In this document: positions 25,181 to 33,386 of the stretch, one piece after another
Numbering within the stretch: the first letter of the stretch is position 1
Layout: the number at the start of each line of letters is the position of its first letter
Assembly: GCA_024400875.1 (NCBI GenBank)
Contig: JAKSMB010000001.1
Coordinates: 92,916 to 156,915, forward strand
DNA: 64,000 nucleotides
Direction: 5' to 3'
DNA from: Bacteroidales bacterium
Lineage (GTDB): Bacteria; Bacteroidota; Bacteroidia; Bacteroidales; WCHB1-69
The notes under the pieces: model-generated
What the model was told of the DNA's origin: nothing
Seen by the model: only the letters and a program-made list of their open reading frames with translations
The model's database searches: none
Program-made: the position numbers and the translations under genes

Positions 25181-25208
25181 AAGGTCGGATTCTTCCGGCC
25201 TTTTTTTG
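25181..25208 (+). terminator. Terminator after the T9SS cargo gene
   Basis: A 10-bp stem, 25181-25190 with 25195-25204 (one T-G pair), TTCT loop, then a T-run to 25208. Confidence 0.88.
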
Positions 25209-25218
25209 TATTCGGCGT

Positions 25219-25252
25219 TTGACGGTGTTAAACGCCTTTTTTGTATCTTTGC
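25219..25252 (+). promoter_or_regulatory. Promoter of lysS
   Basis: TTTG at 25219-25222 and TATCTTTG at 25245-25252, separated by 22 bases, slightly longer than usual. The leader to the ATG is about 35 nt. Confidence 0.6.
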
Positions 25253-25290
25253 ACCTTTCCAAAATGTGTATAAATTAAAAAAATATAAAG

Positions 25291-27012
25291 ATGGCAGAAT
25301 TATCCGAACAAGAACTTATTCGACGTAATTCGTTGAATGAACTGAAAAAATTAGGTATCAACCCTTACCCTGCAGATTTGTATGAGGTGAATGTAACCTC
25401 ATCCGACATACATACTCAGTTTCCCAATGACAATACCCTGTTTCAAAATGTAAGTATTGCTGGCCGTATTATGAGCCGCCGTATTATGGGCGCTGCCAGT
25501 TTCGTAGAGTTGCAAGATGCTAATGGACGCATTCAATTGTATATTAAACGTGATGAAATTTGTCCAGGCGAGGATAAGACGATGTACAATACCGTTTTCA
25601 AACGTCTTTTGGATATTGGTGACATCGTGGGCGTTACGGGTTTTGTATTCATAACCCAAATGGGTGAGATTTCTATTCACGTTAAGAGCCTGACCGTGCT
25701 CAGCAAGAGCCTCCGTCCGCTGCCTATCGTGAAGGAAAAGGATGGTCAAGTGTTCGACGCTTTCCAAGACCCAGAACAACGCTATCGTATGCGTTATGTT
25801 GACCTTATCGTTAACCCTCAGGTACGCAAGGTCTTCGAACAAAGAGCTACCATCATCAATACGATGCGTAACTATTTCAACGAACAGGGTTATCTTGAGG
25901 TGGATACGCCTGTTTTGCAAAGCATCCCGGGTGGCGCTGCCGCACGTCCTTTCATTACCCACCACAATGCGCTTGATATCGACTTGTATTTGCGTATTGC
26001 AAACGAATTATATTTGAAACGTCTCATCGTAGGTGGTTATGCTGGTGTTTACGAATTCAGCCGCAACTTCCGCAACGAAGGTATGGACCGTACTCACAAC
26101 CCTGAGTTCACCTGTATGGAAATCTATGTGGCTTACAAGGACTACAATTGGATGATGACTTTTGTAGAGAATATGTTGAGTCGCATCGCGATGACCTTGC
26201 ACAACACCACCAAGGTGAACGTTTGGGGCAACGAAATCGACTTTAAGGCTCCTTTCCGCCGTGTTCCTATGTGCGATCTTATCAAAGAGGAAACCGGCTA
26301 CGATGTGGCAGATATGGATGAACAACAATTGCGCGAAACTTGCCAGAAATTAGGCGTGGAAATCAACGATACAATGGGTAAAGGTAAGCTTATTGACGCC
26401 ATCTTTGGCGAAAAATGCGAGCATAAGCTTATCCAACCGACTTTTGTAACCGATTATCCTATCGAAATGTCTCCGTTGTGCAAACGTCACCGCAACAATC
26501 CGAACCTCACCGAACGTTTCGAATTGTTCGTAAATGGTAAGGAACTCGCCAACGCTTACAGTGAGTTGAATGATCCTATCGATCAGCTGGGTCGCTTCCA
26601 AGAACAGTTGCGCTTGAGCGAAAAGGGTGATGATGAAGCTATGTTCATCGATATGGACTTCGTACGCGCATTGGAATATGGTATGCCTCCAACATCGGGT
26701 ATGGGTATTGGTATCGACCGTCTGGTGATGATGATGACGGGCGAACAGAGCATCCAAGATGTATTGCTTTTCCCACAGATGAAACCGGAAAAGAAGGTGG
26801 AAACCAGCAAGGATGAAGATTTCATCGCCTTGGGCATTGATGCTGCGTGGATTCCGGCATTGCGTAAGCTGAACTTCATGACGGTTGATCAATTGAAGGC
26901 AGCCAATCCAAATAAGTTGTTGAATGACTTAGGCGGTATGCGTAAAAAGTTAAAATTGGACGTTCCAGCTGCGACTTTAGATGCAATTAAAGGCTGGCTT
27001 GGCGTTGAATAA
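25291..27012 (+). CDS. lysS: Lysyl-tRNA synthetase (class II) with C-terminal extension
   Basis: A 573-residue class IIb synthetase that charges tRNA-Lys. The N-terminal OB-fold carries [21 protein letters not shown]. Class II motif 2 is visible as [15 protein letters not shown] and motif 3 as [20 protein letters not shown]. coli LysS is about 505 residues; this one has about 65 additional residues after the catalytic core ([17 protein letters not shown] ... AIKGWLGVE), which look like a small helical domain with helix-hairpin-helix character. The same extension occurs in other Bacteroidetes LysRS as I recall. The start follows a good promoter. Confidence 0.96.
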   Translation: MAELSEQELIRRNSLNELKKLGINPYPADLYEVNVTSSDIHTQFPNDNTLFQNVSIAGRIMSRRIMGAASFVELQDANGRIQLYIKRDEICPGEDKTMYNTVFKRLLDIGDIVGVTGFVFITQMGEISIHVKSLTVLSKSLRPLPIVKEKDGQVFDAFQDPEQRYRMRYVDLIVNPQVRKVFEQRATIINTMRNYFNEQGYLEVDTPVLQSIPGGAAARPFITHHNALDIDLYLRIANELYLKRLIVGGYAGVYEFSRNFRNEGMDRTHNPEFTCMEIYVAYKDYNWMMTFVENMLSRIAMTLHNTTKVNVWGNEIDFKAPFRRVPMCDLIKEETGYDVADMDEQQLRETCQKLGVEINDTMGKGKLIDAIFGEKCEHKLIQPTFVTDYPIEMSPLCKRHRNNPNLTERFELFVNGKELANAYSELNDPIDQLGRFQEQLRLSEKGDDEAMFIDMDFVRALEYGMPPTSGMGIGIDRLVMMMTGEQSIQDVLLFPQMKPEKKVETSKDEDFIALGIDAAWIPALRKLNFMTVDQLKAANPNKLLNDLGGMRKKLKLDVPAATLDAIKGWLGVE

Positions 27013-27080
27013 TAAAAAAATATGAGGCGGTTGCAATTTAATCTCTTGATTTATTGGTAAATACATAATAATTCAAGTTT

Positions 27081-27113
27081 TTGCTGAGAATAAGAAAAAA
27101 AGTGTATTTTTGC
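27081..27113 (+). promoter_or_regulatory. Promoter of tRNA-Leu
   Basis: TTTG at 27081-27084, a 21-base spacer, and TATTTTTG at 27106-27113, ten bases before the tRNA 5' end. Confidence 0.75.
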
Positions 27114-27122
27114 ACCCGCTAA

Positions 27123-27209
27123 GCCGAAGTGGCGGAATAGGTAGACGCGTTGGTCTCAAAAACCAATGAGGTAACACTCGTGCCGGTTCGATCCCGGCCT
27201 TCGGTACCA
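27123..27209 (+). tRNA. tRNA-Leu (anticodon CAA)
   Basis: An 87-nt class II tRNA including an encoded CCA. Acceptor GCCGAAG/CTTCGGT, anticodon stem TTGGT/ACCAA with loop CTCAAAA giving anticodon CAA, a variable arm TGAGGTAACACTCG, and T-arm GCCGGTTCGATCCCGGC. It reads UUG codons. Confidence 0.96.
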
Positions 27210-27243
27210 AAGTGGAGTAATCATGGATTGCTCCACTTTTTTT
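27209..27243 (+). terminator. Terminator after tRNA-Leu
   Basis: A 14-bp stem, 27209-27222 with 27226-27239 (one T-G pair), three-base loop, T-run to 27243. It begins at the last base of the tRNA CCA. Confidence 0.85.
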
Positions 27244-27319
27244 GTAAATGGACCTTGACGTTTATTGAACAATCCTCTCCTACTTTCCCGCTTTTTCACT
27301 TAACATACGGAATAACTTG

Positions 27320-27327
27320 TATATTTG
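27320..27327 (+). promoter_or_regulatory. -7 element of the FGE-like gene
   Basis: TATATTTG matches TAnnTTTG; the leader to the ATG at 27401 is about 70 nt. No strong -33 element. Confidence 0.5.
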
Positions 27328-27400
27328 CATCGTCTAATTTAATTGAAATGTGAATAGGCAGAAAAGCATATTCTAGTGTTGAATAAACATTATGTTAATT

Positions 27401-28156
27401 ATGAAAACATTTAGCAAGTTACTCTTAGCAGCATTTTTTTTGTTCTCTATGGTAGCAATAAAAGCGCAACAGATTCCAGAAATCGAGATGGTGAAAGTGG
27501 AAGGTGGTGAGTTTTTGATGGGATCTTACGGGGAACAACGTCAAGATTGTGAACGCAATACGCTTCCAGCTCATCGTGTGATTTTGAATGACTATTATGT
27601 GGCCAAATATGAGGTTACGCAGGAGTTGTGGATGGCTGTGATGGGTGGGAAGAATCCTTCCAAGATAATAGGTGACAAGTTGCCTGTAACGCGTGTTACA
27701 TGGTATGAAGCCAAAGAATTCATTGCTAAACTTAATAAACTGACAGGAAAAAAATATCGTCTGCTTTTCGAGGCAGAGTGGGAGTACGCTGCCCGTGGTG
27801 GAAAATATGGCCATGATTTTCGTTTCAGTGGATCTGATAATATTGATGAGGTGGCTTGGAATCGCAAAAACTCGGGTAAGGTTCCTCATGCCGTTGGCAC
27901 CAAACAGCCGAATGAATTGGGAATATACGATATGTCAGGCAATGTTTATGAATGGTGCGAAGATGGGTATGAAATCTACGAACTGAGTACAAGCTATGGT
28001 AGTCAGCTCAATGAAATATACAATAACACTAAGGTGTATCGTGGAGGATGCATGACCAGTTTCTGGGACGTATGCCAAGTAACAGCACGAAACTGTGCGC
28101 CAGCGGTCTATAAATATGTGTTTGTGGGATTTCGTTTGGCTATGGATGGGGAGTAA
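27401..28156 (+). CDS. Exported formylglycine-generating-enzyme (SUMF1) family protein
   Basis: A 251-residue protein from the ATG at 27401 (MKTFSKLLLAAFFLFSMVAI to KAQQ, a signal peptide). The SUMF1 fold is complete in outline: VEGGEFLMGSYG, ILNDYYVAKYEVTQELWMAV, LPVTRVTWYEAKEFI, the hallmark YRLLFEAEWEYAARGG (usually RLPTEAEWEYA), YDMSGNVYEWCEDG, and the C-terminal VYRGGCMTSFWDVC followed by FVGFRLA. The usual paired active-site Cys of true formylglycine-generating enzymes are not clearly conserved, so a structural or binding role, as for many exported Bacteroidetes SUMF1 proteins, is more likely than sulfatase maturation. No sulfatase gene is nearby. Confidence 0.85.
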   Translation: MKTFSKLLLAAFFLFSMVAIKAQQIPEIEMVKVEGGEFLMGSYGEQRQDCERNTLPAHRVILNDYYVAKYEVTQELWMAVMGGKNPSKIIGDKLPVTRVTWYEAKEFIAKLNKLTGKKYRLLFEAEWEYAARGGKYGHDFRFSGSDNIDEVAWNRKNSGKVPHAVGTKQPNELGIYDMSGNVYEWCEDGYEIYELSTSYGSQLNEIYNNTKVYRGGCMTSFWDVCQVTARNCAPAVYKYVFVGFRLAMDGE

Positions 28157-28184
28157 ACCTAAGTGAACATGCCATAATTTTTTT

Positions 28185-28192
28185 TACTTTTG
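28185..28192 (+). promoter_or_regulatory. -7 element of the prenyl synthase operon
   Basis: TACTTTTG matches TAnnTTTG and lies 23 bases before the TTG start at 28215. It may drive the prenyl synthase, PBP2, rodA and later genes. Confidence 0.5.
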
Positions 28193-28214
28193 CAAGTTTT
28201 AAAAAACGATTATT

Positions 28215-29174
28215 TTGAATACGTTAGAGCAAGAATTTCAAGCAGTTATGGCAGGCAAGCAACCTGCAAACTTATACGATCCGATTTCCTATATTCTATT
28301 GCAGTCGGGAAAGCGATTGCGTCCGCAGTTGGTGCACATGGCCGCAGCGTTGTTTGATGGCGATCCAGAACAGGCCCAATATGTGGCAATGGCATTCGAA
28401 ATGCTGCACAATTTCACGCTTATTCACGATGATATTATGGATGAAGCGCCTATTCGTCGTGGTAAGGAAACCGTTTACAAGAAATGGAATAGCAATATCG
28501 CCATCTTGTCGGGCGACGCTCTGGCAATCATGGCCTTTCAACAACTGCTGAAACTGAATTGTGACAATCAGATTATCATCAATATTGCAAAAGTATTCTC
28601 AGATACCTCTCTGGAGATTTGTGAAGGTCAACAGTTTGATTTGGACTTTGAAACCCAAGAACATGTCACGATTGACGAATATGTGAACATGATCCGTTTG
28701 AAAACGGCAGTCATGTTTGCAGGTTGTTTGAAGTCGGGCGCCATTTTGGTGGGTGCAGATGCACAAAGTTGCCAGGCTTTATATGACTTAGGTATCCATT
28801 TAGGACTTGGTTTTCAGTTGGCCGACGATGTGTTGGACGTATATGGCGATGAGGCAACCTTTGGTAAAAGCATAGGTGGCGACATCCGCGACAATAAGAA
28901 AACGTATCTTTACTTGAAGGCATTGGAGATGGCAAGCCCTACCCAGAAACAGCAATTGCAACAACTGTTTTCCACGCCAACGACCAATTTTGAAGAGAAA
29001 TATAAAACGGTTCGTGCCATCTTCGACGATGTTAAGGTTAAAGATAATACCGAAGCGTTGATTTTGGAATACGTGGATAAGAGTTTGGAAGACTTATCAA
29101 AGGTAAATGCTCCAGAAGAGAAAAAGGACGCCTTAAAGAGCTTGATAATGAAATTGGTGAATCGTCAAAAATAA
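28215..29174 (+). CDS. Polyprenyl diphosphate synthase
   Basis: A 319-residue trans-prenyl synthase that condenses isopentenyl diphosphate with allylic diphosphates. The start is TTG (next in-frame ATG at 28248); TTG keeps the helix MNTLEQEFQAVM before the conserved YILLQSGKRLRP. The first Asp-rich motif, DDIMD, lies at about 72-76 (LIHDDIMDEAPIRRG), and the second, DDVLD, at about 204-208 with GKSIGGDIRDNKKTYL after it. Product length (C15, C20 or longer, for quinones or undecaprenyl precursors) cannot be set by eye. It precedes PBP2 by six bases, linking lipid-carrier or quinone precursor supply to cell-wall genes. Confidence 0.9.
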   Translation: MNTLEQEFQAVMAGKQPANLYDPISYILLQSGKRLRPQLVHMAAALFDGDPEQAQYVAMAFEMLHNFTLIHDDIMDEAPIRRGKETVYKKWNSNIAILSGDALAIMAFQQLLKLNCDNQIIINIAKVFSDTSLEICEGQQFDLDFETQEHVTIDEYVNMIRLKTAVMFAGCLKSGAILVGADAQSCQALYDLGIHLGLGFQLADDVLDVYGDEATFGKSIGGDIRDNKKTYLYLKALEMASPTQKQQLQQLFSTPTTNFEEKYKTVRAIFDDVKVKDNTEALILEYVDKSLEDLSKVNAPEEKKDALKSLIMKLVNRQK

Positions 29175-29180
29175 AACATC

Positions 29181-30983
29181 GTGCAAGAGCGTAAACGATA
29201 TTACATAGTATTGGTTGCACTGGGACTTCTGGTTTTAGTGTATATGATACGATTGTTCTCTTTGCAGGTGTTGAATAAGACATATAAAGACAAAGCGGAG
29301 AAAAATGCGTTGCGTTATATCACGGAGCACCCTGCCCGTGGTTTGATTTACGATCGTAACGATTCGTTGTTGGTGTACAACGATGCTGCTTATGACTTGA
29401 TGGTGGTACCTAACGAATTACGCCGATTCGATACAGCCGAATTGTGTCGTGTATTAGACATTACGAAAGAGGTGGTGGAGAAACGCATTGAAAAGGCTAT
29501 CAAGCATTCGAAAATTCTGCCTTCTTTGTTTGAGCAGCAGATCTCAAAGGAGGACTATGGATATCTTCAGGAGAAAATGTATGAATTCCCTGGATTTTTC
29601 GTGCAAAACAGAACGTTGAGATCCTATCCGAACCCAATAGCAGCCCATATCTTGGGATATGTGAGCGAGGTGAACGAGCAGGATATGGAGAACGACAGTT
29701 ACTATCAGCTGGGCGACTACATTGGCAAGAGTGGCATTGAGAAGGCCTACGAATCGGTATTGCGCGGTGTGAAAGGTAAACGTGTGGTGTTGGTGGATGT
29801 GCACAACCGAGAAATGGGTAGTTACGACAATGGATCGGAAGATGTGGTTGCCGTACCGGGAACGTCTATCTGGAGTACATTGGATATGAAGTTGCAGCGT
29901 TATGGCGAGGAGTTGATGCAGAACAAACGTGGCAGTATTGTGGCCATAGAACCGAAGACGGGTGAGATCTTGTGTTTGATCTCGTCACCAACCTATGACC
30001 CGAACTTGTTGGTAGGAAAGGCACGTCCGAAGAACTATGGTGCCTTGTTGCAGGATCCTAAAAAGCCGTTGTTCAACCGTGCTTTGATGGCCAGCTACCC
30101 TCCGGGATCAACCTTCAAGTTGGCCAATGGCTTGATTGCCTTGCAGGAACATATTATCACACCATCCACCGTATACTCTTGTTCGGGCGGCGGTTATCAT
30201 ATCGGTAGTCACGTGGTTCACTGCCACAATTGCGGCGGTTTGAACATCTATACGGCTATTCAACGTTCTTGCAATACCTACTTCTGTAGAGCATATTATA
30301 ACATTCTGTCTAACAGAAAGAAATATAAAAACATCAATGAAGCCTATACGGCGTGGTTGGATTATATGTATTCGATGGGTTTTGCCCAGAAGTATGAAAC
30401 CGACTTGCCGTATGAGTTGAAAGGTAGTATCCCATCTGCTGATTATTTCGACAAGAAATATAACCATAGTTGGAATGGTAATACGGTGGTTTCAATGGGT
30501 ATTGGTCAGGGTGAAGCGGCTGTGACGCCTTTGCAGATGGCCAACATGTTGGCCGTTATTGCCAATAAGGGTTATTATATCAAGCCTCACGTGGTGCGAG
30601 CCATTGGACACAGAGACAGTTTGATGACAGATTATAGTGAGAAAATCCGTTCGAAGATCGATGCACAGCATTTTGTAACCGTATTGCAAGGTATGAAGCA
30701 GGTGGTAACATCGGGTACGGGTCGTGGCGCCCAGATTGACGGCATAGAAGTGGCAGGTAAGACGGGAACGGCGCAGAATCCGCACGGTGCCGACCACTCG
30801 GTGTTTGCACTTATTGCTCCCGCAAATGACCCTAAAATCGTTATCTTCTGCTTGGTGGAAAATGGCGGTTTCGGTGCCAGCGTGGCCTGCCCGATTGCCA
30901 GCTTGATGGCTGAAATGTACCTCAACGGTGAGGTGAAACGTGAAGATCTTCAAAAAAGAATGAAAGAGCTATCGTTTAGATAA
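29181..30983 (+). CDS. mrdA: Penicillin-binding protein 2 (elongasome transpeptidase)
   Basis: A 600-residue class B PBP with a GTG start. One N-terminal membrane helix (YYIVLVALGLLVLVYMIRLF) anchors it; the PBP dimerisation domain follows (HPARGLIYDRNDSLLVYN, HILGYVSEV). The transpeptidase domain shows the catalytic SxxK at Ser310 (PPGSTFKLANG), an SxN-type motif in QRSCNTYF and the KTGT box at Lys527 (GKTGTAQNP). It cross-links peptidoglycan during lateral growth. rodA starts in the last base of its stop codon, the standard PBP2-RodA pairing. Confidence 0.95.
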   Translation: MQERKRYYIVLVALGLLVLVYMIRLFSLQVLNKTYKDKAEKNALRYITEHPARGLIYDRNDSLLVYNDAAYDLMVVPNELRRFDTAELCRVLDITKEVVEKRIEKAIKHSKILPSLFEQQISKEDYGYLQEKMYEFPGFFVQNRTLRSYPNPIAAHILGYVSEVNEQDMENDSYYQLGDYIGKSGIEKAYESVLRGVKGKRVVLVDVHNREMGSYDNGSEDVVAVPGTSIWSTLDMKLQRYGEELMQNKRGSIVAIEPKTGEILCLISSPTYDPNLLVGKARPKNYGALLQDPKKPLFNRALMASYPPGSTFKLANGLIALQEHIITPSTVYSCSGGGYHIGSHVVHCHNCGGLNIYTAIQRSCNTYFCRAYYNILSNRKKYKNINEAYTAWLDYMYSMGFAQKYETDLPYELKGSIPSADYFDKKYNHSWNGNTVVSMGIGQGEAAVTPLQMANMLAVIANKGYYIKPHVVRAIGHRDSLMTDYSEKIRSKIDAQHFVTVLQGMKQVVTSGTGRGAQIDGIEVAGKTGTAQNPHGADHSVFALIAPANDPKIVIFCLVENGGFGASVACPIASLMAEMYLNGEVKREDLQKRMKELSFR

Positions 30984-32236
30984 TGTACGGAGATACACTA
31001 CATAGAAACTCTCGCGGCTTTGATGCTCGTTTGATCATCCAATATCTCGCACTGGTGATTATTGGATGGATAACCATATATTCTACCTGCTATACTCCTG
31101 ATGGTGCTAATCCGATATTCGACTTTTCACAAGCATACGGCAAACAGCTGATGTGGATTGGAACATCTTTTTTGATAGCTACTGTCATCTTGCTGATAGA
31201 TAGTAAGATAATACAGCATTATGCTTACTATTTCTACGTGTTCTGCCTTTTACTAATGGTTTTGGTTCTATTTGTGGGTACGGAGATATCGGGTGCGAAG
31301 GCTTGGATTAAGATAGGAAGCTTTAGTATACAACCTACTGAGTTTATGAAAGTTGCCACGGCATTGGCTTTGGCGAAGTTCTTCAATGAAGGAAAGACTT
31401 CTAGTGAACGTCGGTATAAATGGTTGATCGCTTTAGGATTGATAGGGGTGCCGGTGGTGGTGGTTATGTTGCAGCACGATGCTGGATCCGCCCTCGTTTT
31501 CGCCTCTTTTGTCATCCTCTTCTATAGGGAGGGCTTGAGTGCCGAACTCCTCTTAGTGGGCCTCATAGCCGCGTTCCTGGCTGTATTTACGCTTGTGCTG
31601 AACGAAACGTATGCAGTGGCCCTCTTGACGGCCGTGTTCATCTTCTTTATGGTAAAGAATAGAACGCAGAAAAAGAAAATCCGCAGAAACATTATCGTTT
31701 ATGTCATTAGTATCCTCTTCTGCTTCTCGGTGAATATGATTTACGAGAATGTTTTTGAGCCTCACCAGAAGGAACGTATTGATACAATCTTTGGAAAAAC
31801 ATCAGACCCTAAGGGTGCGGACTTTAACCTTAACCAGTCTAAGATTGCCATTGGATCAGGTGGTATGTTTGGTAAAGGTTATCTTAAAGGCACACAGACG
31901 AAGTTGAAGTTTGTGCCTGAACAAAGTACCGACTTTATTTTCTGTGCTATTGGTGAAGAATGGGGATTTATGGGCACATTGGTGGTCTTTGGGCTTTTCA
32001 TAATGTTGATAGTGAGGATATTGTCGTTGGCTGAAAAGCAACGAGCGCCCTTCACCCGCTATTATGGATATGGAATAGCGGGTATCATCATTGTTCACTT
32101 CTTCATCAATATTGGTATGACTATCGGATTGGTACCGATCATCGGTATTCCGTTGCCGTTTATCAGTTATGGTGGTTCTTCTCTATGGTCGTTTACAACA
32201 ATGTTGTTTATTTTCATTAAAATGAATGATAACTAG
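30983..32236 (+). CDS. rodA: Rod-shape peptidoglycan glycosyltransferase RodA
   Basis: A 417-residue SEDS-family integral membrane protein with about ten helices. Characteristic stretches are GAKAWIKIGSFSIQPTEFMK, a KGYLKGTQTKLKFVPEQSTD loop, and FIFCAIGEEWGF followed by GIPLPFISYGGSS near the C-terminus. SEDS proteins polymerise lipid II into glycan strands, working with the partner PBP2 encoded just upstream; the two genes share one base. It belongs to the elongasome. Confidence 0.95.
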   Translation: MYGDTLHRNSRGFDARLIIQYLALVIIGWITIYSTCYTPDGANPIFDFSQAYGKQLMWIGTSFLIATVILLIDSKIIQHYAYYFYVFCLLLMVLVLFVGTEISGAKAWIKIGSFSIQPTEFMKVATALALAKFFNEGKTSSERRYKWLIALGLIGVPVVVVMLQHDAGSALVFASFVILFYREGLSAELLLVGLIAAFLAVFTLVLNETYAVALLTAVFIFFMVKNRTQKKKIRRNIIVYVISILFCFSVNMIYENVFEPHQKERIDTIFGKTSDPKGADFNLNQSKIAIGSGGMFGKGYLKGTQTKLKFVPEQSTDFIFCAIGEEWGFMGTLVVFGLFIMLIVRILSLAEKQRAPFTRYYGYGIAGIIIVHFFINIGMTIGLVPIIGIPLPFISYGGSSLWSFTTMLFIFIKMNDN

Positions 32237-32238
32237 TT

Positions 32239-33369
32239 ATGAATAAAAAATTTTTCCTATTCGCATTACTGGTTTGTATGGCTGGTTCGCTCTTCGCTCA
32301 ACGAGGAGATTCTGATGTAAAAACGGTCCTTTTTTTGATTCCGTTTTATTCGAGCCAGTATGATTCTCAAAAGGTGGCTGAAGCCAAGACAAGTGAGGAT
32401 GTTGAGCTGATCAGTTCGTTTCAGCTTATGGGTTTCTGGGCTGGCGCACAGGTGGCACTCGATGAGTATGAGGCTGCTGGCGTTCCGCTGAAGGTGGTGG
32501 TTAGAGATGTGTCAAATAGTGAGACAAAACTTCGTGCCATCTTGGACAACAAGGAGCTGATGTCATCTGTGGATCTGATTATTGGTCCTTTTTTCAGCAA
32601 GCAATTTGCCATCGCAGCAAGATATGCTAGGGAATACAATATTCCCATCGTAAATCCATTCACCACCCGCTCTGATATTATCAAGAACAATGAGTATGTG
32701 TATAAATTGTCTCCAGAGGCGGAAGCCCGACCTGCAACCATTGCGTTTGTGGCAGAGACTTATCCCAAACATCAGATCATTCTATATGCGGATTCTGTAA
32801 AAGATGCTAAGGAGTATAAGACTTATTCTAACTATTTTAGATCCAAGAAAATACCTTTCAAATATGTGCCGGTTGCAGGAAATATTGTGAACGAGATTCA
32901 AAATGACCGTAAGAATATTGTGGTGATGTTCTCTAAGGATCCTGCCAAGATGCTGATGGTTTCCCGAGATCTGATTTTTAAGACGGATCTGAATAACTTG
33001 ATGCTGATTGTTCCAGAAGAATGGATGGAATCGAAAACGTATGATATTGAATATTATTCAAAACTAAACTTGCATTATTTCTCAGATTATTATGTAGATA
33101 ATCAAAGTGAAAAGACACAGGTTTTCGTTCATAAGTACAAAGAGAAGTTTGGTGTACCACCCACTTTGGACTATTTTTCTTATCAGGGATACGACATTAC
33201 TCGTTTCTTTGTTGAATATTTAAGAAATGATAAGGATATTGATCGTGTCAAAGTGGAATCCATTGCTTATCCTTTAAGTTTTGACAAAACGGAGGGCAAT
33301 GGATACGAAAATATCAATGTTCAGTTTCTGGAAGTCAGAGACAATGAAATTATTCCAGTAGGATTATAA
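32239..33369 (+). CDS. Periplasmic binding protein-like (type 1 fold) exported protein
   Basis: A 376-residue protein with a signal peptide (MNKKFFLFALLVCMAGSLFA). The remainder follows the type 1 periplasmic-binding fold of Leu/Ile/Val-binding and PBP1-like proteins: VLFLIPFYSSQ, GAQVALDEYEAAGVPLKVVV, SVDLIIGPFFSKQFAIAARY, NIPIVNPFTTRSD and FSYQGYDITRFFVEYLR. Related Bacteroidetes proteins often combine this fold with LysM repeats; none is present here. No transporter permease or ATPase is nearby. It begins two bases after rodA, so a role in cell-wall or envelope sensing is a fair but untested inference. Confidence 0.75.
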   Translation: MNKKFFLFALLVCMAGSLFAQRGDSDVKTVLFLIPFYSSQYDSQKVAEAKTSEDVELISSFQLMGFWAGAQVALDEYEAAGVPLKVVVRDVSNSETKLRAILDNKELMSSVDLIIGPFFSKQFAIAARYAREYNIPIVNPFTTRSDIIKNNEYVYKLSPEAEARPATIAFVAETYPKHQIILYADSVKDAKEYKTYSNYFRSKKIPFKYVPVAGNIVNEIQNDRKNIVVMFSKDPAKMLMVSRDLIFKTDLNNLMLIVPEEWMESKTYDIEYYSKLNLHYFSDYYVDNQSEKTQVFVHKYKEKFGVPPTLDYFSYQGYDITRFFVEYLRNDKDIDRVKVESIAYPLSFDKTEGNGYENINVQFLEVRDNEIIPVGL

Positions 33370-33386
33370 TCAATAATATAGATATC

